The notes under the pieces: generated by a model | What the model saw: the letters and a program-made list of their open reading frames with translations, nothing else | Told to the model about the DNA's origin: nothing | Database searches by the model: none | NCBI RefSeq assembly: GCF_001439925.1 | Contig: NZ_LMBV01000016.1 | Coordinates: forward strand, 19,965 to 83,964 | DNA from: Peribacillus muralis | GTDB lineage: Bacteria; Bacillota; Bacilli; Bacillales; DSM-1321 | Reading direction: 5' to 3' | DNA: 64,000 nt | Program-made: the position numbers and the translations under genes | Part shown: positions 27,606 through 36,793 of the stretch, piece after piece | Layout: each line of letters begins with the position of its first letter | Numbering within the stretch: the stretch's first letter is position 1

Positions 27606-27712
27606 TGGTGATCTACCCTCCACTGCTCAGCTTTACAGAGAGCGGGCGGTGAGTCTCCTCGGAGAACGCCTGTGGGGTCTTACCTGTCCCATGGGACTCT
27701 CGCAAACTGCTC
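27606..27712. repeat. Degenerate copy of an intergenic repeat element
   Basis: The segment from CTACCCTCCACTGCTCAGC to CGCAAACTGCTCCAAT has the same framework as the element at 51785-51905: a GCTCAGCTTT / GCTTAGCTTT edge, GGGCGG, GAGTCTCCTCG / GAGCCTCCTCG, then CCTGTGGGGTCT / CCTGCGGTGTCT and a CCC...GGGACTCTCGC edge. Such GC-richer mobile-looking repeats are common between genes of Bacillaceae. Confidence 0.6.
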
Positions 27713-27768
27713 CAATCAACCTTAAATCGTTTCGTTTTAAAAAACAATCTTTACGAAAAGAGCATATA

Positions 27769-27803
27769 AAAAAGTCTTTCGCAATGATACGAAAGGCTTT
27801 TTT
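27769..27803 (+). terminator. Terminator after the third crotonase
   Basis: AAAAAGTCTTTCG (27769-27781) pairs with CGAAAGGCTTTTTT (27790-27803), with one G-T pair and a closing T run. It separates the acyl-CoA genes from the second sigma-54 promoter. Confidence 0.75.
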
Positions 27804-27888
27804 GTGCATCGTAATTTTACATTCAGTAAATTGGCATAAATAGAATGACAATTAAGGGAATACATGCAGTTTAATTATTAAACAAAAA

Positions 27889-27937
27889 TTTGTTCAAATA
27901 ATGAACAAAATGTAGATTCATAATCATTATTTGTTCA
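27889..27937 (+). promoter_or_regulatory. TTTGTTCA/TGAACAAA inverted repeat and third box
   Basis: TTTGTTCA (27889-27896), five bases, TGAACAAA (27902-27909) is a perfect inverted repeat, and another TTTGTTCA is at 27930-27937. The octamer is the same as upstream of the promoter at 21720, pointing to one activator for both. Confidence 0.6.
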
Positions 27938-27955
27938 TTATTCAGCAGTTTTTTT

Positions 27956-27973
27956 TTGGCACGGCTCTTGCAT
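27956..27973 (+). promoter_or_regulatory. Sigma-54 (-24/-12) promoter of the MFS carrier
   Basis: TTGGCACGGCTCTTGCAT fits the consensus perfectly and differs from the promoter at 21720 by one base over the core. The start would be near 27984, giving a leader of about 220 bases before the MFS gene. Confidence 0.92.
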
Positions 27974-28205
27974 ATTATATAGGAATGATGGGTGCTAAAA
28001 GATAGTAAGCCAAAAAATAGAATGAATTTGAAGGTGAATTAGTAAATTCAAACATCAATATGTTGATGGTGTTCTGAAAAGAGGTGGTAATCTATGAGAG
28101 TAAGGATAATGTAGCGAATTTACCCATAAATATATTGGATGGGAAAATTACAAGAACATTTTTTACGCAAAAAGAAAATGAGAAATATTGAAAAGAGGGA
28201 TTCCT

Positions 28206-29486
28206 ATGCGTTGGTTCGTTCTATTACTTTTATTCTTTGGAGCAATTATTAACTTTGCGGATAAATCCATCGTCGGACTTGCAGCTGTGCCAATCATGAA
28301 AGAATTTAATCTTTCCTATACGGAGTGGGGGCTCGTCGGAAGTAGTTACTACTGGCTTTATCCAGTAACAGGTATAGTAGGGGCTGCATGGGCTGATAGG
28401 TTTGGGGTTAAAAAGGTCCTCGGATATATTATGATCATATGGACTGTTTTGCAATTTGGAGTTTTAGCTATCACTTCTTTGCCGCTTTTAATAATCTACA
28501 GAGTTTTACTAGGAGCATTTGAAGGACCATACAGTCCAATAGCATACAGTCATGCGGACAGATGGTTTCCTCCAAAACAAAGAGGTCTTGTTAACTCTAT
28601 AATAGTTAGTGGAAATACAATAGGTGCAATGGTTATTGCGCCTGTCCTCGTTTCCTTAATTACCATTTTTGGATGGAAAGTCTCCTTTGCCAGTCTTGGT
28701 GTTGCGAGCCTAGTTTGGTTTTTCTTATTTCAATTCTTTACAAAGGAAAGCCCGGTTGAAGTTCATAAAAAAGTAGAAAAGAAGAAAAAAGAAAAACTTG
28801 AGAAAATAAAGATAAAAGATTTTCTTTTGCTTCTAGCATTACCTACTGCATTATTTACGACACTTGCCTATTTTTCAGCCTATATTTTTATCGTATGGAA
28901 TGCCCTTTGGCTTCCGATTTATTTAATCGAAGCCGTAAAAATGCCTTCTGCTCAAATGGGATATAGTATTGCGGTAATTGGAATTTCTGCAATACTTATT
29001 TATATGGGCGTTTCTCTGCTTTCTGATTATTTATTTAATAAAAATCAAAATTGGCGTATATCAAGAGTATATGTGGTCTCATTATCAATGATCTTGGGCG
29101 CGCTATTTTATGCATCAGTCACTGTTTTCCAAAATCCAATCTGGATAATTGTTGCACTGTCTCTAGGGAAGGGTCTAACTTTTGCCATTTTACCAATTGG
29201 ACCAACTATTATGATTAATGAAATGCGCGAACGAGGCAGTTTGATGACGAGTATTTTAACATCAACAGGCAATATCGCAGGTATTATCGTACCGATTTTT
29301 ATCGGCTATATTGTAAGTTTAGCAGGAGCCAATAAAGTGGTAGGTCATAATTATTCTATTCTGGTCATGGTTGCTCTTGTTTTACTTTTTAGTATACTTT
29401 TTGGTATTTTCGTTAAACCGTCACAAAAAATTGAAGTTACGAAGCAGTATGATTTACCGGATAACGACGACCATGTGGCTAATTAA
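28206..29486 (+). CDS. MFS transporter, anion:cation symporter type
   Basis: 426-residue, twelve-segment major facilitator. The N-terminal INFADKSIVGLAAVPIM and WADRFGVKKVLG (loop 2-3 motif) and the FEGPYSPIAYSHADRWFP stretch fit the ACS family, which carries organic anions such as aromatic acids, hexuronates or tartrate. A long lysine-rich cytoplasmic loop (VEKKKKEKLEKIKIKDF) splits the two halves. AGAGGGA sets ATG 28206; a TTG at 28188 precedes the ribosome site. Its own sigma-54 promoter and shared TGAACAAA boxes indicate it imports the acid that the ligase at 23539 activates. Confidence 0.9.
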   Translation: MRWFVLLLLFFGAIINFADKSIVGLAAVPIMKEFNLSYTEWGLVGSSYYWLYPVTGIVGAAWADRFGVKKVLGYIMIIWTVLQFGVLAITSLPLLIIYRVLLGAFEGPYSPIAYSHADRWFPPKQRGLVNSIIVSGNTIGAMVIAPVLVSLITIFGWKVSFASLGVASLVWFFLFQFFTKESPVEVHKKVEKKKKEKLEKIKIKDFLLLLALPTALFTTLAYFSAYIFIVWNALWLPIYLIEAVKMPSAQMGYSIAVIGISAILIYMGVSLLSDYLFNKNQNWRISRVYVVSLSMILGALFYASVTVFQNPIWIIVALSLGKGLTFAILPIGPTIMINEMRERGSLMTSILTSTGNIAGIIVPIFIGYIVSLAGANKVVGHNYSILVMVALVLLFSILFGIFVKPSQKIEVTKQYDLPDNDDHVAN

Positions 29487-29529
29487 AAATTGGTTTATTG
29501 AGATAAAGACAACAAAATTCCCCCTTTAA

Positions 29530-29543
29530 TGAAAGCGTTTTCT
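29530..29543 (+). promoter_or_regulatory. cre-like site between MFS carrier and PrpR-type activator
   Basis: TGAAAGCGTTTTCT, identical to the site at 6879-6892. It is ~205 bp before the activator gene start, so glucose may repress the activator through CcpA. Confidence 0.55.
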
Positions 29544-29747
29544 GTTTAATTAGCTAAGCGTGTAGTAGCAGACCTGGGCACCGCCAAACAGTATTATATA
29601 TATCAAGAAGTAATTAGTTGTTATTTTTACAGAATATTGAGAAACAATAACCGACTAATATACAATAGTTTTATAGAGGATTAATATTCAGATAATTGGT
29701 TGAAGCTTAGACTCAGAGAAAAATATTATTTAGATTGGTGATAAAAT

Positions 29748-31649
29748 ATGCGCATTGGAATCATTTCGACTTACCCTGCATTTACCTCAGTTGCTCAGGA
29801 GGTTACGGAAGAACTGGGATTGACAGATGTAGTTATTGAGCATGGCACATTAAACGAAGGAGCAGAAATTGCCATCCGATGGGAGCGTGAGAAGTCTGTA
29901 GATGCTATTATTGTGCGAAGCCTAACCTACGAGTACGTCCAAAGGTCGGTTTCGTTACCATGCATCAGTATGGAAATTTCTAATTATGATCTACTAGAAG
30001 CTTTTTATAAAGCTCGGAAATTCGGTGGCCAAGTGGCTGTCATTTATCCTAGGGATGATAAAAAGGCGGATGATCTTCAACACTTCGCCCGTGTTGCCAA
30101 CATAGAGATTACTCCTTTTTTTTATACGAATCGATTTGGCTGGATACGGCAAACTCTCCAAGCTAAGCGGCAAGGTTATAACACTGTTGTGTCTTTTGGA
30201 AGAATTATTGAGTTGGCTCAGCATTTGGGAATGAGAGGTATAATTGTAGAAATAGAGCGTGAAACACTTCGAGAGACCCTCAAGCAAACGAAAAGTTTGT
30301 TAAGGATCAATCAAAGCGAACAGGTTAAGGCTAGAAGAAAACAGGAGACTATAAGACGGAGCGATACCATTTTGAAACTATCTACAGATGGTGTAATCTC
30401 AATTAATTCCGACTCCTCCATCATCATTTTTAATCCAGCTGCGGAAAAATTGTTGAACATAAATGCTAAAGATATCATAGGTCTAAAACGTAAAGAATTG
30501 GAGAATCACCCTGTATTAGGACCCTTGCTAAAGGAAGATAGTGAACTAGAGGGCGAATTAATGAGTTTAGCCGGCATCAATATTGTGGTTAATCGTCGCC
30601 TTTTAGGTAAAGGAAACATGGTAGTAAGCTTTCAGACAGCTAGTCATATTCAGACTCTAGAAGGAAAAATCCGTAAAAATATTCATGCTAAGGGACTCGT
30701 TGCCCGATATAAGTTCAACGATCTCATTGGTAATAATTCAGCATTTCAGAAAGTGGTGGATCGAGGTATTCAGTTTGCAAAAACGGATTTTACGGTGTTG
30801 CTTACAGGTGAGAGTGGAACAGGTAAGGAATTATTCGCTCATTCAATACATCAAGCGAGTGGCAGAGAAAAGGGCCCATTTATCGCAATAAACTGCGCAG
30901 CCCTTCCTGAAAGCCTTTTAGAAAGCGAATTGTTTGGTTATGAAGAGGGAGCCTTCACCGGCGCTCGCAAGGGAGGGAAGTTAGGTCATTTTGAGCTTGC
31001 TCATAGAGGGACCATTTTCCTGGATGAAATTGGGGAAATGAGCGTGGTCCTGCAAGCCCGGCTGTTGCGCGTGTTGCAGGATCGAGAGGTAATGCGTGTA
31101 GGGGGTGATAAAGTGATTCCCGTAGATGTACGGATTATCGCTGCCACCAATCGAAATCTACTGCAGTCAATAGAGAAGGGCCAATTCCGTGAAGACCTCT
31201 ACTACCGTCTTAATGTTCTTACACTCCGTCTTCCATCGTTAGGGGAGCGATTCGAGGATATTCCACTTTTGGCGGAACGATTTTTAGAGGAAATCGACAA
31301 AACTCATGGTCTGAAATCCAATTTACCGGAATCCTGGCTGCATGTTCTCCAACAATATCATTGGCCCGGAAATGTACGGGAATTAAAAAACTTCGTACAA
31401 AGATGTGTTGTGCTAACTCAAAGTGTTAATAATCCGGAGGATGTTGTTACTAACCTTTTACATGAGCTAATGATGGATAGGCAACATATAGGGGAGAAGT
31501 TCATTACGGTGGAAAAAGGTACTTTGGCAGAAATGGAAAACCAAATTATTAGGAAACTAGACATGACGTCCGGATATGATCGAATAAAGTTGGCGAAATT
31601 CCTTGGCATCAGTAGGACGACATTGTGGACGAAGCTAAAGGAGGGGTAG
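29748..31649 (+). CDS. Sigma-54-dependent activator with PrpR-type sensor
   Basis: 633-residue enhancer-binding protein. Residues 1-190 are a PrpR_N-like ligand domain ([20 protein letters not shown], then [16 protein letters not shown]), which in PrpR senses a small carboxylic acid metabolite. Residues ~205-300 are a PAS domain ([20 protein letters not shown]), ~325-560 the AAA+ core with Walker A GESGTGKE near 355, intact GAFTGA near 403 and Walker [12 protein letters not shown] Fis-like helix-turn-helix ([18 protein letters not shown]) ends it. Length is normal for the class. Located just after the sigma-54-driven carrier, it is a second candidate for control of this island. Confidence 0.93.
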   Translation: MRIGIISTYPAFTSVAQEVTEELGLTDVVIEHGTLNEGAEIAIRWEREKSVDAIIVRSLTYEYVQRSVSLPCISMEISNYDLLEAFYKARKFGGQVAVIYPRDDKKADDLQHFARVANIEITPFFYTNRFGWIRQTLQAKRQGYNTVVSFGRIIELAQHLGMRGIIVEIERETLRETLKQTKSLLRINQSEQVKARRKQETIRRSDTILKLSTDGVISINSDSSIIIFNPAAEKLLNINAKDIIGLKRKELENHPVLGPLLKEDSELEGELMSLAGINIVVNRRLLGKGNMVVSFQTASHIQTLEGKIRKNIHAKGLVARYKFNDLIGNNSAFQKVVDRGIQFAKTDFTVLLTGESGTGKELFAHSIHQASGREKGPFIAINCAALPESLLESELFGYEEGAFTGARKGGKLGHFELAHRGTIFLDEIGEMSVVLQARLLRVLQDREVMRVGGDKVIPVDVRIIAATNRNLLQSIEKGQFREDLYYRLNVLTLRLPSLGERFEDIPLLAERFLEEIDKTHGLKSNLPESWLHVLQQYHWPGNVRELKNFVQRCVVLTQSVNNPEDVVTNLLHELMMDRQHIGEKFITVEKGTLAEMENQIIRKLDMTSGYDRIKLAKFLGISRTTLWTKLKEG

Positions 31650-32013
31650 CGTCAGGAAAAACTACAACGTTAAAGAATACCAATATTAAAAAGGTCAAAT
31701 TTCTCAGTTTTAATGTTTTGAAATTGTGCTTTTTTACTCTGTAAAAGCGCAGATACCCAAAAGGATACTTATAGATAAAAGATTGCTATTAACCATTCAT
31801 CTATCTTGATGATCATAAAAGTATTAATTCGCTTGTACTTTAAGAACTAGTGACACTTTATGAGTAATGATGCACGGTGGATCTATCTTGCTCCTATAGA
31901 TTATGTTAAAAAGCTCCGCCATATAGTGAGGTGATGGTGCTATATTTATACGATTAACCTACCTCCGTTTGGGTATAAATATAGTAAAGATGAATATCGG
32001 AGGAGTGATTCAA
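31650..32013 (+). promoter_or_regulatory. Leader of the decarboxylase gene with hairpin facing the ribosome site
   Basis: CTATATTTATAC (31940-31951) and GTATAAATATAG (31973-31984) form a perfect 12-bp stem. The 21-base loop contains ACCTACCTCCG, and the CCTCCG can pair with CGGAGG (31998-32003), the ribosome site of the TTG start at 32014. The rest of the stretch from 31650 shows no gene; a weak hairpin with T run is at ~31727-31755. Confidence 0.5.
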
Positions 32014-33687
32014 TTGGCTGAAAACAGGACTTTGGGACAATATTTATACGATTGCTTAAGAGAAGAAGGGATTACAGAGATTTTTGGTGTGCCTGGAGAC
32101 TATAATTTCTCTTTGCTAGATACTTTGGAGGAATATGAGGGGATTGAATTCATTAATGGAAGAAATGAACTTAATGCTGGGTACGCAGCGGACGCCTATG
32201 CCAGGGTTAAGGGCATGTCGGCACTGATCACGACCTTTGGTGTCGGTGAAATGAGCGCATGTAATGCAATCGCGGGTGCGTACAGTGAAAATGTGCCCCT
32301 CATTCATATTGTCGGCTCGCCAAAGTCGATGATGCAGTATGAGAAGGCAATTGCCCATCATACGTTAATGGATGGAGATTTTGATGTTTTTCGCAAGGTT
32401 TATGAGCATATAACCTGTTATACGGCGATTCTTACACCTGAAAACGCAGCAAGGGAGATACCGGCTGCAATTAGATTGGCGAAAGAAAAGAAAAAGCCTG
32501 TTTATTTGGTAGTGGCTATCGATCTCGTTACAAAGCCATTGCTTTCACAAAGTGAACCCTTGGAGAATGAGGTCAAAACGAATGTCGATGCGTTGCAGTC
32601 AGCAGTGAAGCACATAAAGGGTATGTTGGAACATGTGAGCAAAGCGGTTCTGCTTGTCGACGTGAAGTCACTTCGTTATGACCTTGGTGAACCCGTTCAA
32701 CGGCTTGCTGAGACGTTGAACGTTCCAGTCGCTTCGTTAATGCAGGGGAAAAGCGGTTTCGATGAGAGTCATCCCCAGTATATCGGCGTTTACGGCGGAG
32801 CGTTCGGAAACCAGGAGGTGACCAAGACGGTCGAAGAAGCGGATATTATCATTGCCGTTGGTGCGGTTTGGTCTGACACAAATACCTCTAAAGAGACAGC
32901 AAAGCTGGATCCGCTGAAAATGGTGGAAGTTCAACCTGACTCTGTAAAAGTGGGAGCGGCCAGTTATATGAACGTCAAGGCGGAGGATATCCTGGATGCA
33001 CTCAAGGACATCGGCTTCAAGCTGGATAAACCCGTTGCAACCATAACGTTTCCCTATGAAACAAGTGCTGATGATCCATCCGCTCCTCTGAAGGCGGCTT
33101 CCTACTATCCTCGAATTCAGCAAATGCTAAAGGAAGATGACATAGTGGTCACCGAAACGGGGACATTCTCTTATGGCATGTCACAGGTCAGATTGCCAAA
33201 AGGGGTAACCTATATAACTCAGGGAGGCTGGCAGAGCATTGGTTATGCGACGCCCGCAGCTTTCGGCGCTTGTATAGCGGATAAAAACCGGCGTGTTCTT
33301 TTGTTTACCGGTGACGGCTCGTTACAGCTTACTGCACAGGAAATAAGCTCGATGCTGGAAAAGGGCTGTAAACCAATTATTTTCATCCTCAACAATGACG
33401 GCTATACGATCGAAAAATTCTTGAACGTCAAGGTCGATATTGAAAAACAGAAATACAATGAGATACCAGCGTGGAATTATACAAAACTGGCAGAAGTGTT
33501 TGGAGGGGAGGCATTCACAGCAAGAGTTGAGTCGAATGGTGAACTTGATGAGGCCATCACGAATGCTCAGGATCTGGACGGCGAGAAACTGTGCTTGATC
33601 GAACTGATCGTGAATGATCAAATGGACGGACCGGAATATCTAAAAAAAATGAGGAAATATCTTGAAAAGAAAGAGATACAACAGTAA
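32014..33687 (+). CDS. Thiamine-diphosphate 2-keto acid decarboxylase (IpdC/KDC type)
   Basis: 557-residue ThDP enzyme. The N-terminal domain has FGVPGDYNFSLLDTLEEY with the family's catalytic Glu in NGRNELNAGYAADAYAR, and an HH pair (AIAHHTLMDGDF) near residue 110 as in pyruvate/indolepyruvate decarboxylases. The cofactor motif is GDGSLQLTAQEISSML closing with NNDGYTIE. The His pair distinguishes decarboxylases from acetolactate synthase. It should turn pyruvate, indolepyruvate or branched 2-keto acids into aldehydes. The start is TTG 32014 on GGAGGAG at 31999; upstream in-frame ATG codons at 31969 and 31990 have no ribosome site. It is a single-gene unit with a strong terminator. Confidence 0.9.
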   Translation: MAENRTLGQYLYDCLREEGITEIFGVPGDYNFSLLDTLEEYEGIEFINGRNELNAGYAADAYARVKGMSALITTFGVGEMSACNAIAGAYSENVPLIHIVGSPKSMMQYEKAIAHHTLMDGDFDVFRKVYEHITCYTAILTPENAAREIPAAIRLAKEKKKPVYLVVAIDLVTKPLLSQSEPLENEVKTNVDALQSAVKHIKGMLEHVSKAVLLVDVKSLRYDLGEPVQRLAETLNVPVASLMQGKSGFDESHPQYIGVYGGAFGNQEVTKTVEEADIIIAVGAVWSDTNTSKETAKLDPLKMVEVQPDSVKVGAASYMNVKAEDILDALKDIGFKLDKPVATITFPYETSADDPSAPLKAASYYPRIQQMLKEDDIVVTETGTFSYGMSQVRLPKGVTYITQGGWQSIGYATPAAFGACIADKNRRVLLFTGDGSLQLTAQEISSMLEKGCKPIIFILNNDGYTIEKFLNVKVDIEKQKYNEIPAWNYTKLAEVFGGEAFTARVESNGELDEAITNAQDLDGEKLCLIELIVNDQMDGPEYLKKMRKYLEKKEIQQ

Positions 33688-33692
33688 TACCA

Positions 33693-33740
33693 AAAGGACT
33701 GTCTCAAAAGCTGAGGACTTATGAGACAGTCCTTTTTTTT
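33693..33740 (+). terminator. Terminator of the decarboxylase gene
   Basis: AAGGACTGTCTCA and TGAGACAGTCCTT form a 13-bp perfect stem, followed by eight T. Confidence 0.92.
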
Positions 33741-34091
33741 GTGAAAATGATAGCTCAAGCAGAGGTCAGGTATTACTTCAAATTTCAACTGGAGATGGCT
33801 CTAATTTCTTGTCGTTGAATGTAAATGCTCTCTATGAATAATAGAGGAAGATTCGCTTTCTATCTGCCACAAATGGTACATGGCATTTCAAAATAGAAAC
33901 TGAGATTTTTTAAATTTGGAGTATGATGAATAAGGATAGGGTTGCTTATGTAGATAAGGGGGAATAAGAATGCGCAAACATTTATCATTAACACGACAAT
34001 AATCAGCTGTTCATAAATCTTATTGAAGAAAAAGTTCATAGAAGGCAATTGGAAATGCAGGAAAGACATCTACCAAAACAGGAAGGTGATG

Positions 34092-34262
34092 ATGTTGTTG
34101 TTAAGAAAAGCCTGGTACATTCAGCAAACCATTGATCATAATAGGAAAAAGAAGTATGAAATAGCTGAGCGTAATGAATTATCAAGCTTGGAAGGACTAC
34201 GTGTTAGTAAACAGCTGAATTATGCGATTATGGAGATGAAAAGGTTAATGCACGAGGTATGA
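34092..34262 (+). CDS. Spo0E-like small aspartyl-phosphate phosphatase family protein
   Basis: 56-residue peptide. The segment WYIQQTIDHNRKKKYEIAER followed by GLRVSKQLNYAIMEM fits the two-helix Spo0E family, whose hallmark SQ-x-LD appears here as SKQLN. Such proteins remove phosphate from Spo0A-P or similar regulators and delay sporulation. The SKQLN variant lacks the usual Asp, so activity is uncertain. GGAAGG at 34081-34086 suits the ATG at 34092 better than that at 34089. After the TGA stop the same frame stays open for 34 codons with a hydrophobic stretch (GLFIIATIIFYNL), but it has no start of its own. Confidence 0.6.
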   Translation: MLLLRKAWYIQQTIDHNRKKKYEIAERNELSSLEGLRVSKQLNYAIMEMKRLMHEV

Positions 34263-34513
34263 GGAAAAGTAGTACGATCTTATAATATATCTGTAACTGG
34301 TTTGTTTATTATTGCCACGATTATCTTCTATAACTTGGATGTACTAGTGAAAGTCTTAGTGCATTAAGTGGGAACTTCTGCAGTTAAAGGGTATTTATTG
34401 TTATTTGAATATTCAATTAATAGGCATTAAGAGTCTTTAAGACAAATAATGCCCATGCTCTTTATTATTTTTTATATGAAATATCAGGGCAAATTCATAA
34501 AATGGAGTGTACG

Positions 34514-35110
34514 ATGACTAAAAGTGAAAAAGGATACATGGGATATGGTTTTTTGAAAAAATATTGGATTAAACTTAATAAAATGCTATTAAGAAATATA
34601 GGCGGTATATTACCTCAATATGATCATCCTTTCGGAAAAGTATTGGGAAGGACCTTTAGAAATTTTGTAGCAAGACAGATTGTTGAAGAATTCGGTAATG
34701 GAATTATCGTCGATAGAGGGGCTAATCTTCAAGAAAGGGTTGTATTGAAGGACGGATGCACTGTTGGAATTAATTGCTTGGTAGGTGTAGAAGCAGTTAT
34801 AGGCAAAAATTCTAAATTGGCACCTGATTGCATGGTCTATACAAGAAACAAGTTATTCCACAAGGAAGAGGGAAAATTTTACGACTACAGGCCAATCCAG
34901 CCGGTAATTATCAGAGATAATTGTTGGATTGGAGCGAGGGTCATCATTTTACCTGGAGTGGAAATTGGGGAGAGCTGCGTAGTTGGAGCCGGATCGGTCG
35001 TCACTAAAAGCATGCCGCCATTCTCAGTTGTGGCAGGTAATCCAGCAAAAGTGATGAAGAACCTACTGGAAGAAGAAAATGAAACGGGAAAGATAAATAT
35101 TACTATGTGA
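34514..35110 (+). CDS. Hexapeptide-repeat acyltransferase
   Basis: 198-residue left-handed beta-helix acetyltransferase. Hexapeptide repeats run from about residue 70 (GIIVDRGANLQERVVLKDGC) through VGINCLVGVEAVIGKNSKLA and end with CWIGARVIILPGVEIGESCV and GAGSVVTKSMPPFSVVAGNP. The closing VVAGNPAKV is the usual acceptor-site ending of CapG/LacA-like enzymes. It should move an acetyl or similar group from acetyl-CoA to a sugar or amine. GGAG at 34504-34507 fits the ATG at 34514. It stands alone, with a terminator at 35118. Confidence 0.85.
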   Translation: MTKSEKGYMGYGFLKKYWIKLNKMLLRNIGGILPQYDHPFGKVLGRTFRNFVARQIVEEFGNGIIVDRGANLQERVVLKDGCTVGINCLVGVEAVIGKNSKLAPDCMVYTRNKLFHKEEGKFYDYRPIQPVIIRDNCWIGARVIILPGVEIGESCVVGAGSVVTKSMPPFSVVAGNPAKVMKNLLEEENETGKINITM

Positions 35111-35117
35111 GAATTAA

Positions 35118-35147
35118 TGAAATTTTGTTATAAGATTTCATTTTCTT
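35118..35147 (+). terminator. Terminator of the acyltransferase
   Basis: TGAAATTTT (35118-35126) pairs with AAGATTTCA (35132-35140) with one G-T pair, followed by TTTTCTT. Confidence 0.65.
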
Positions 35148-35384
35148 CATCAGCAAATATCTAGCAATTTTTTGACTAAGCATCATGGATATTCAAACTT
35201 TAAGTCACCGTGGAGACCAAGGAATGCGTATCCATGTTTAATCTAACTAGCTCGAATTCTATATCCAAAGTTAACATCACTGTGGAAATTGAAAAGGTCA
35301 AGTTGACCTGTTTCAAAAATGAAACGCTTCAATTTCTTTTTGGGATATTGATAAATCAAATGTAGTTTTGTGACAACGGAAATA

Positions 35385-35910
35385 GCAGGTGTAAGCTGTG
35401 GTTACGTCGTAAGGGGCATAAGTATGCCCTATCCTAGTTCTAATGAAGTATCAGAAAAAGGTTCTTTTAAAGAGCTTGAAAGGAAGTTCATCTGATTAAC
35501 ACCTATTCGTAAAGCTGCATTACCTGAACACATTCCTCCAAAGCTATAATCTTCTGAATTAAAGCCGGCATCAAATCGATAGAGTCGTTTTTCTCACCCC
35601 ATTATATACCGTGTCAGAACTTTTTCTACTTACATACGTTGCTTTAAGAGTTGAGCTGAGTCCTCGTTATTAACGAATGTGAACCGCGGTCCATTTGCGT
35701 TAGGCTCTAGCGAATACATAATATGTTTTACCGCTACCGTTGGGCTAATACAAGACCAATACGCCCATCACTACTCTCTAAAAATCCCTCAATAATAGAT
35801 ATTGGCTGTAGCTACCTCATATAATGCTTTATCAACTGAAACCACTGGAACTATGTAGGCAGCAAGAGATGGTGCAGCAGCCAATTGAACGAATTCCTGT
35901 TGGGAAATCA
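35385..35910 (-). pseudogene. Decayed gene of unknown family
   Basis: The 930-bp stretch 35111-36074 has no intact gene, but the minus strand keeps fragments of one in shifting frames. From the 5' side they read QLAAAPSLAAYIVPVVSVDK then ALYEVATANIYY and a stop (35905-35789), NGSGKTYYVFARA, EPNANGPRFTFVNNEDSAQL (35710-35630), and FDAGFNSEDYSFGGMCSGNA followed by LRIGVNQMNFLSSSLKEPF (35580-35430). At least four stops or frameshifts separate them. The fragments read like real protein in one consistent order. I do not recognise the family. The remaining flanks hold nothing I can name. Confidence 0.5.
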
Positions 35911-36074
35911 CAAATATTCCATTAATGATCCTAAATGATGGGCAGTTTCCTTATGTAATAGTAAACCTATTCATTGTTTATTTGATATTCCAATGCAATC
36001 CCTTTATATTGAAATGGTGGCAGTTTATTAAAAACTAAATTCAAGTCAGGAAATGAACATGGAGGGTTTTTAAC

Positions 36075-36776
36075 GTGCTGGATATATGGATGGTTGGTTT
36101 CTTGATTTTATTGGCTCTATTTCTATTATATACGATAGTCCCTACGGTACTTATTCGTGGATCCGGCTTGGGCATAACCAAAAATATCAAGAAGAATAGT
36201 GGGATTGCTCTAACTTTTGATGATGGACCCAATTCCGAATATACAACAAGATTGCTTGATCTTTTAAAAAAGTATGAAGTAAAGGCTTCATTTTTTGTGG
36301 TGGGCAGTAAGGTGAAGAAGAATCCAGAAATCATTCAACGAATGCATGAAGATGGGCACGTTATTGGAATCCATCATTTTCATCATGTTTCAAGTTGGAT
36401 CCTTTCACCATTTCAATTAAAGAAGCAGCTGGATATGACCGAAAAGGCAATAACGGAATGTACGAAGGAAAAGGTCATTTTTTATCGTCCTCCATGGGGC
36501 CATTTCAATATATTCACCCCGTTTCTCAGCAAGAACTATAGGGTGATCATGTGGTCGGCCATCTTCGGTGATTGGAAAGTGGATAATTGTAAAAATAATC
36601 TGCTTGAGCAATTACGGAACACTTCCACGGAAGGTGAAATCATACTCCTGCATGACTGTGGTGAAACCTTGGGAGCGGATAAGGAAGCACCGTTGCATAT
36701 GATGGAAAGCTTGAAAATCTATTTGCGTGAAAGTAAAGAAAAGGGAACGAAGTTTGTTACTTTAAGAGACATATAA
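36075..36776 (+). CDS. Polysaccharide deacetylase (NodB/CE4 family)
   Basis: 233-residue membrane-anchored deacetylase. Residues 1-25 form an uncleaved N-terminal membrane segment (LDIWMVGFLILLALFLLYTI). The NodB motifs follow: IALTFDDGP (motif 1, residues ~48-56), HVIGIHHFHHVSSW (motif 2, zinc His pair), RPPWGHFN (motif 3), IMWSAIFGDWK and EIILLHDCGE (motif 5). All metal ligands seem present. It would remove acetyl groups from a cell-surface polysaccharide. GGAGGG at 36061-36066 fits the GTG at 36075. It is followed after 17 bp by a DedA gene and then a glycolipid glycosyltransferase, suggesting an envelope operon. Confidence 0.9.
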   Translation: MLDIWMVGFLILLALFLLYTIVPTVLIRGSGLGITKNIKKNSGIALTFDDGPNSEYTTRLLDLLKKYEVKASFFVVGSKVKKNPEIIQRMHEDGHVIGIHHFHHVSSWILSPFQLKKQLDMTEKAITECTKEKVIFYRPPWGHFNIFTPFLSKNYRVIMWSAIFGDWKVDNCKNNLLEQLRNTSTEGEIILLHDCGETLGADKEAPLHMMESLKIYLRESKEKGTKFVTLRDI

Positions 36777-36793
36777 CAAATTCTGGGGGTACC

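Noticed and set aside
27633-27851. Frames on both strands over the repeat element
   Set aside because: They read through a non-coding repeat and a terminator.
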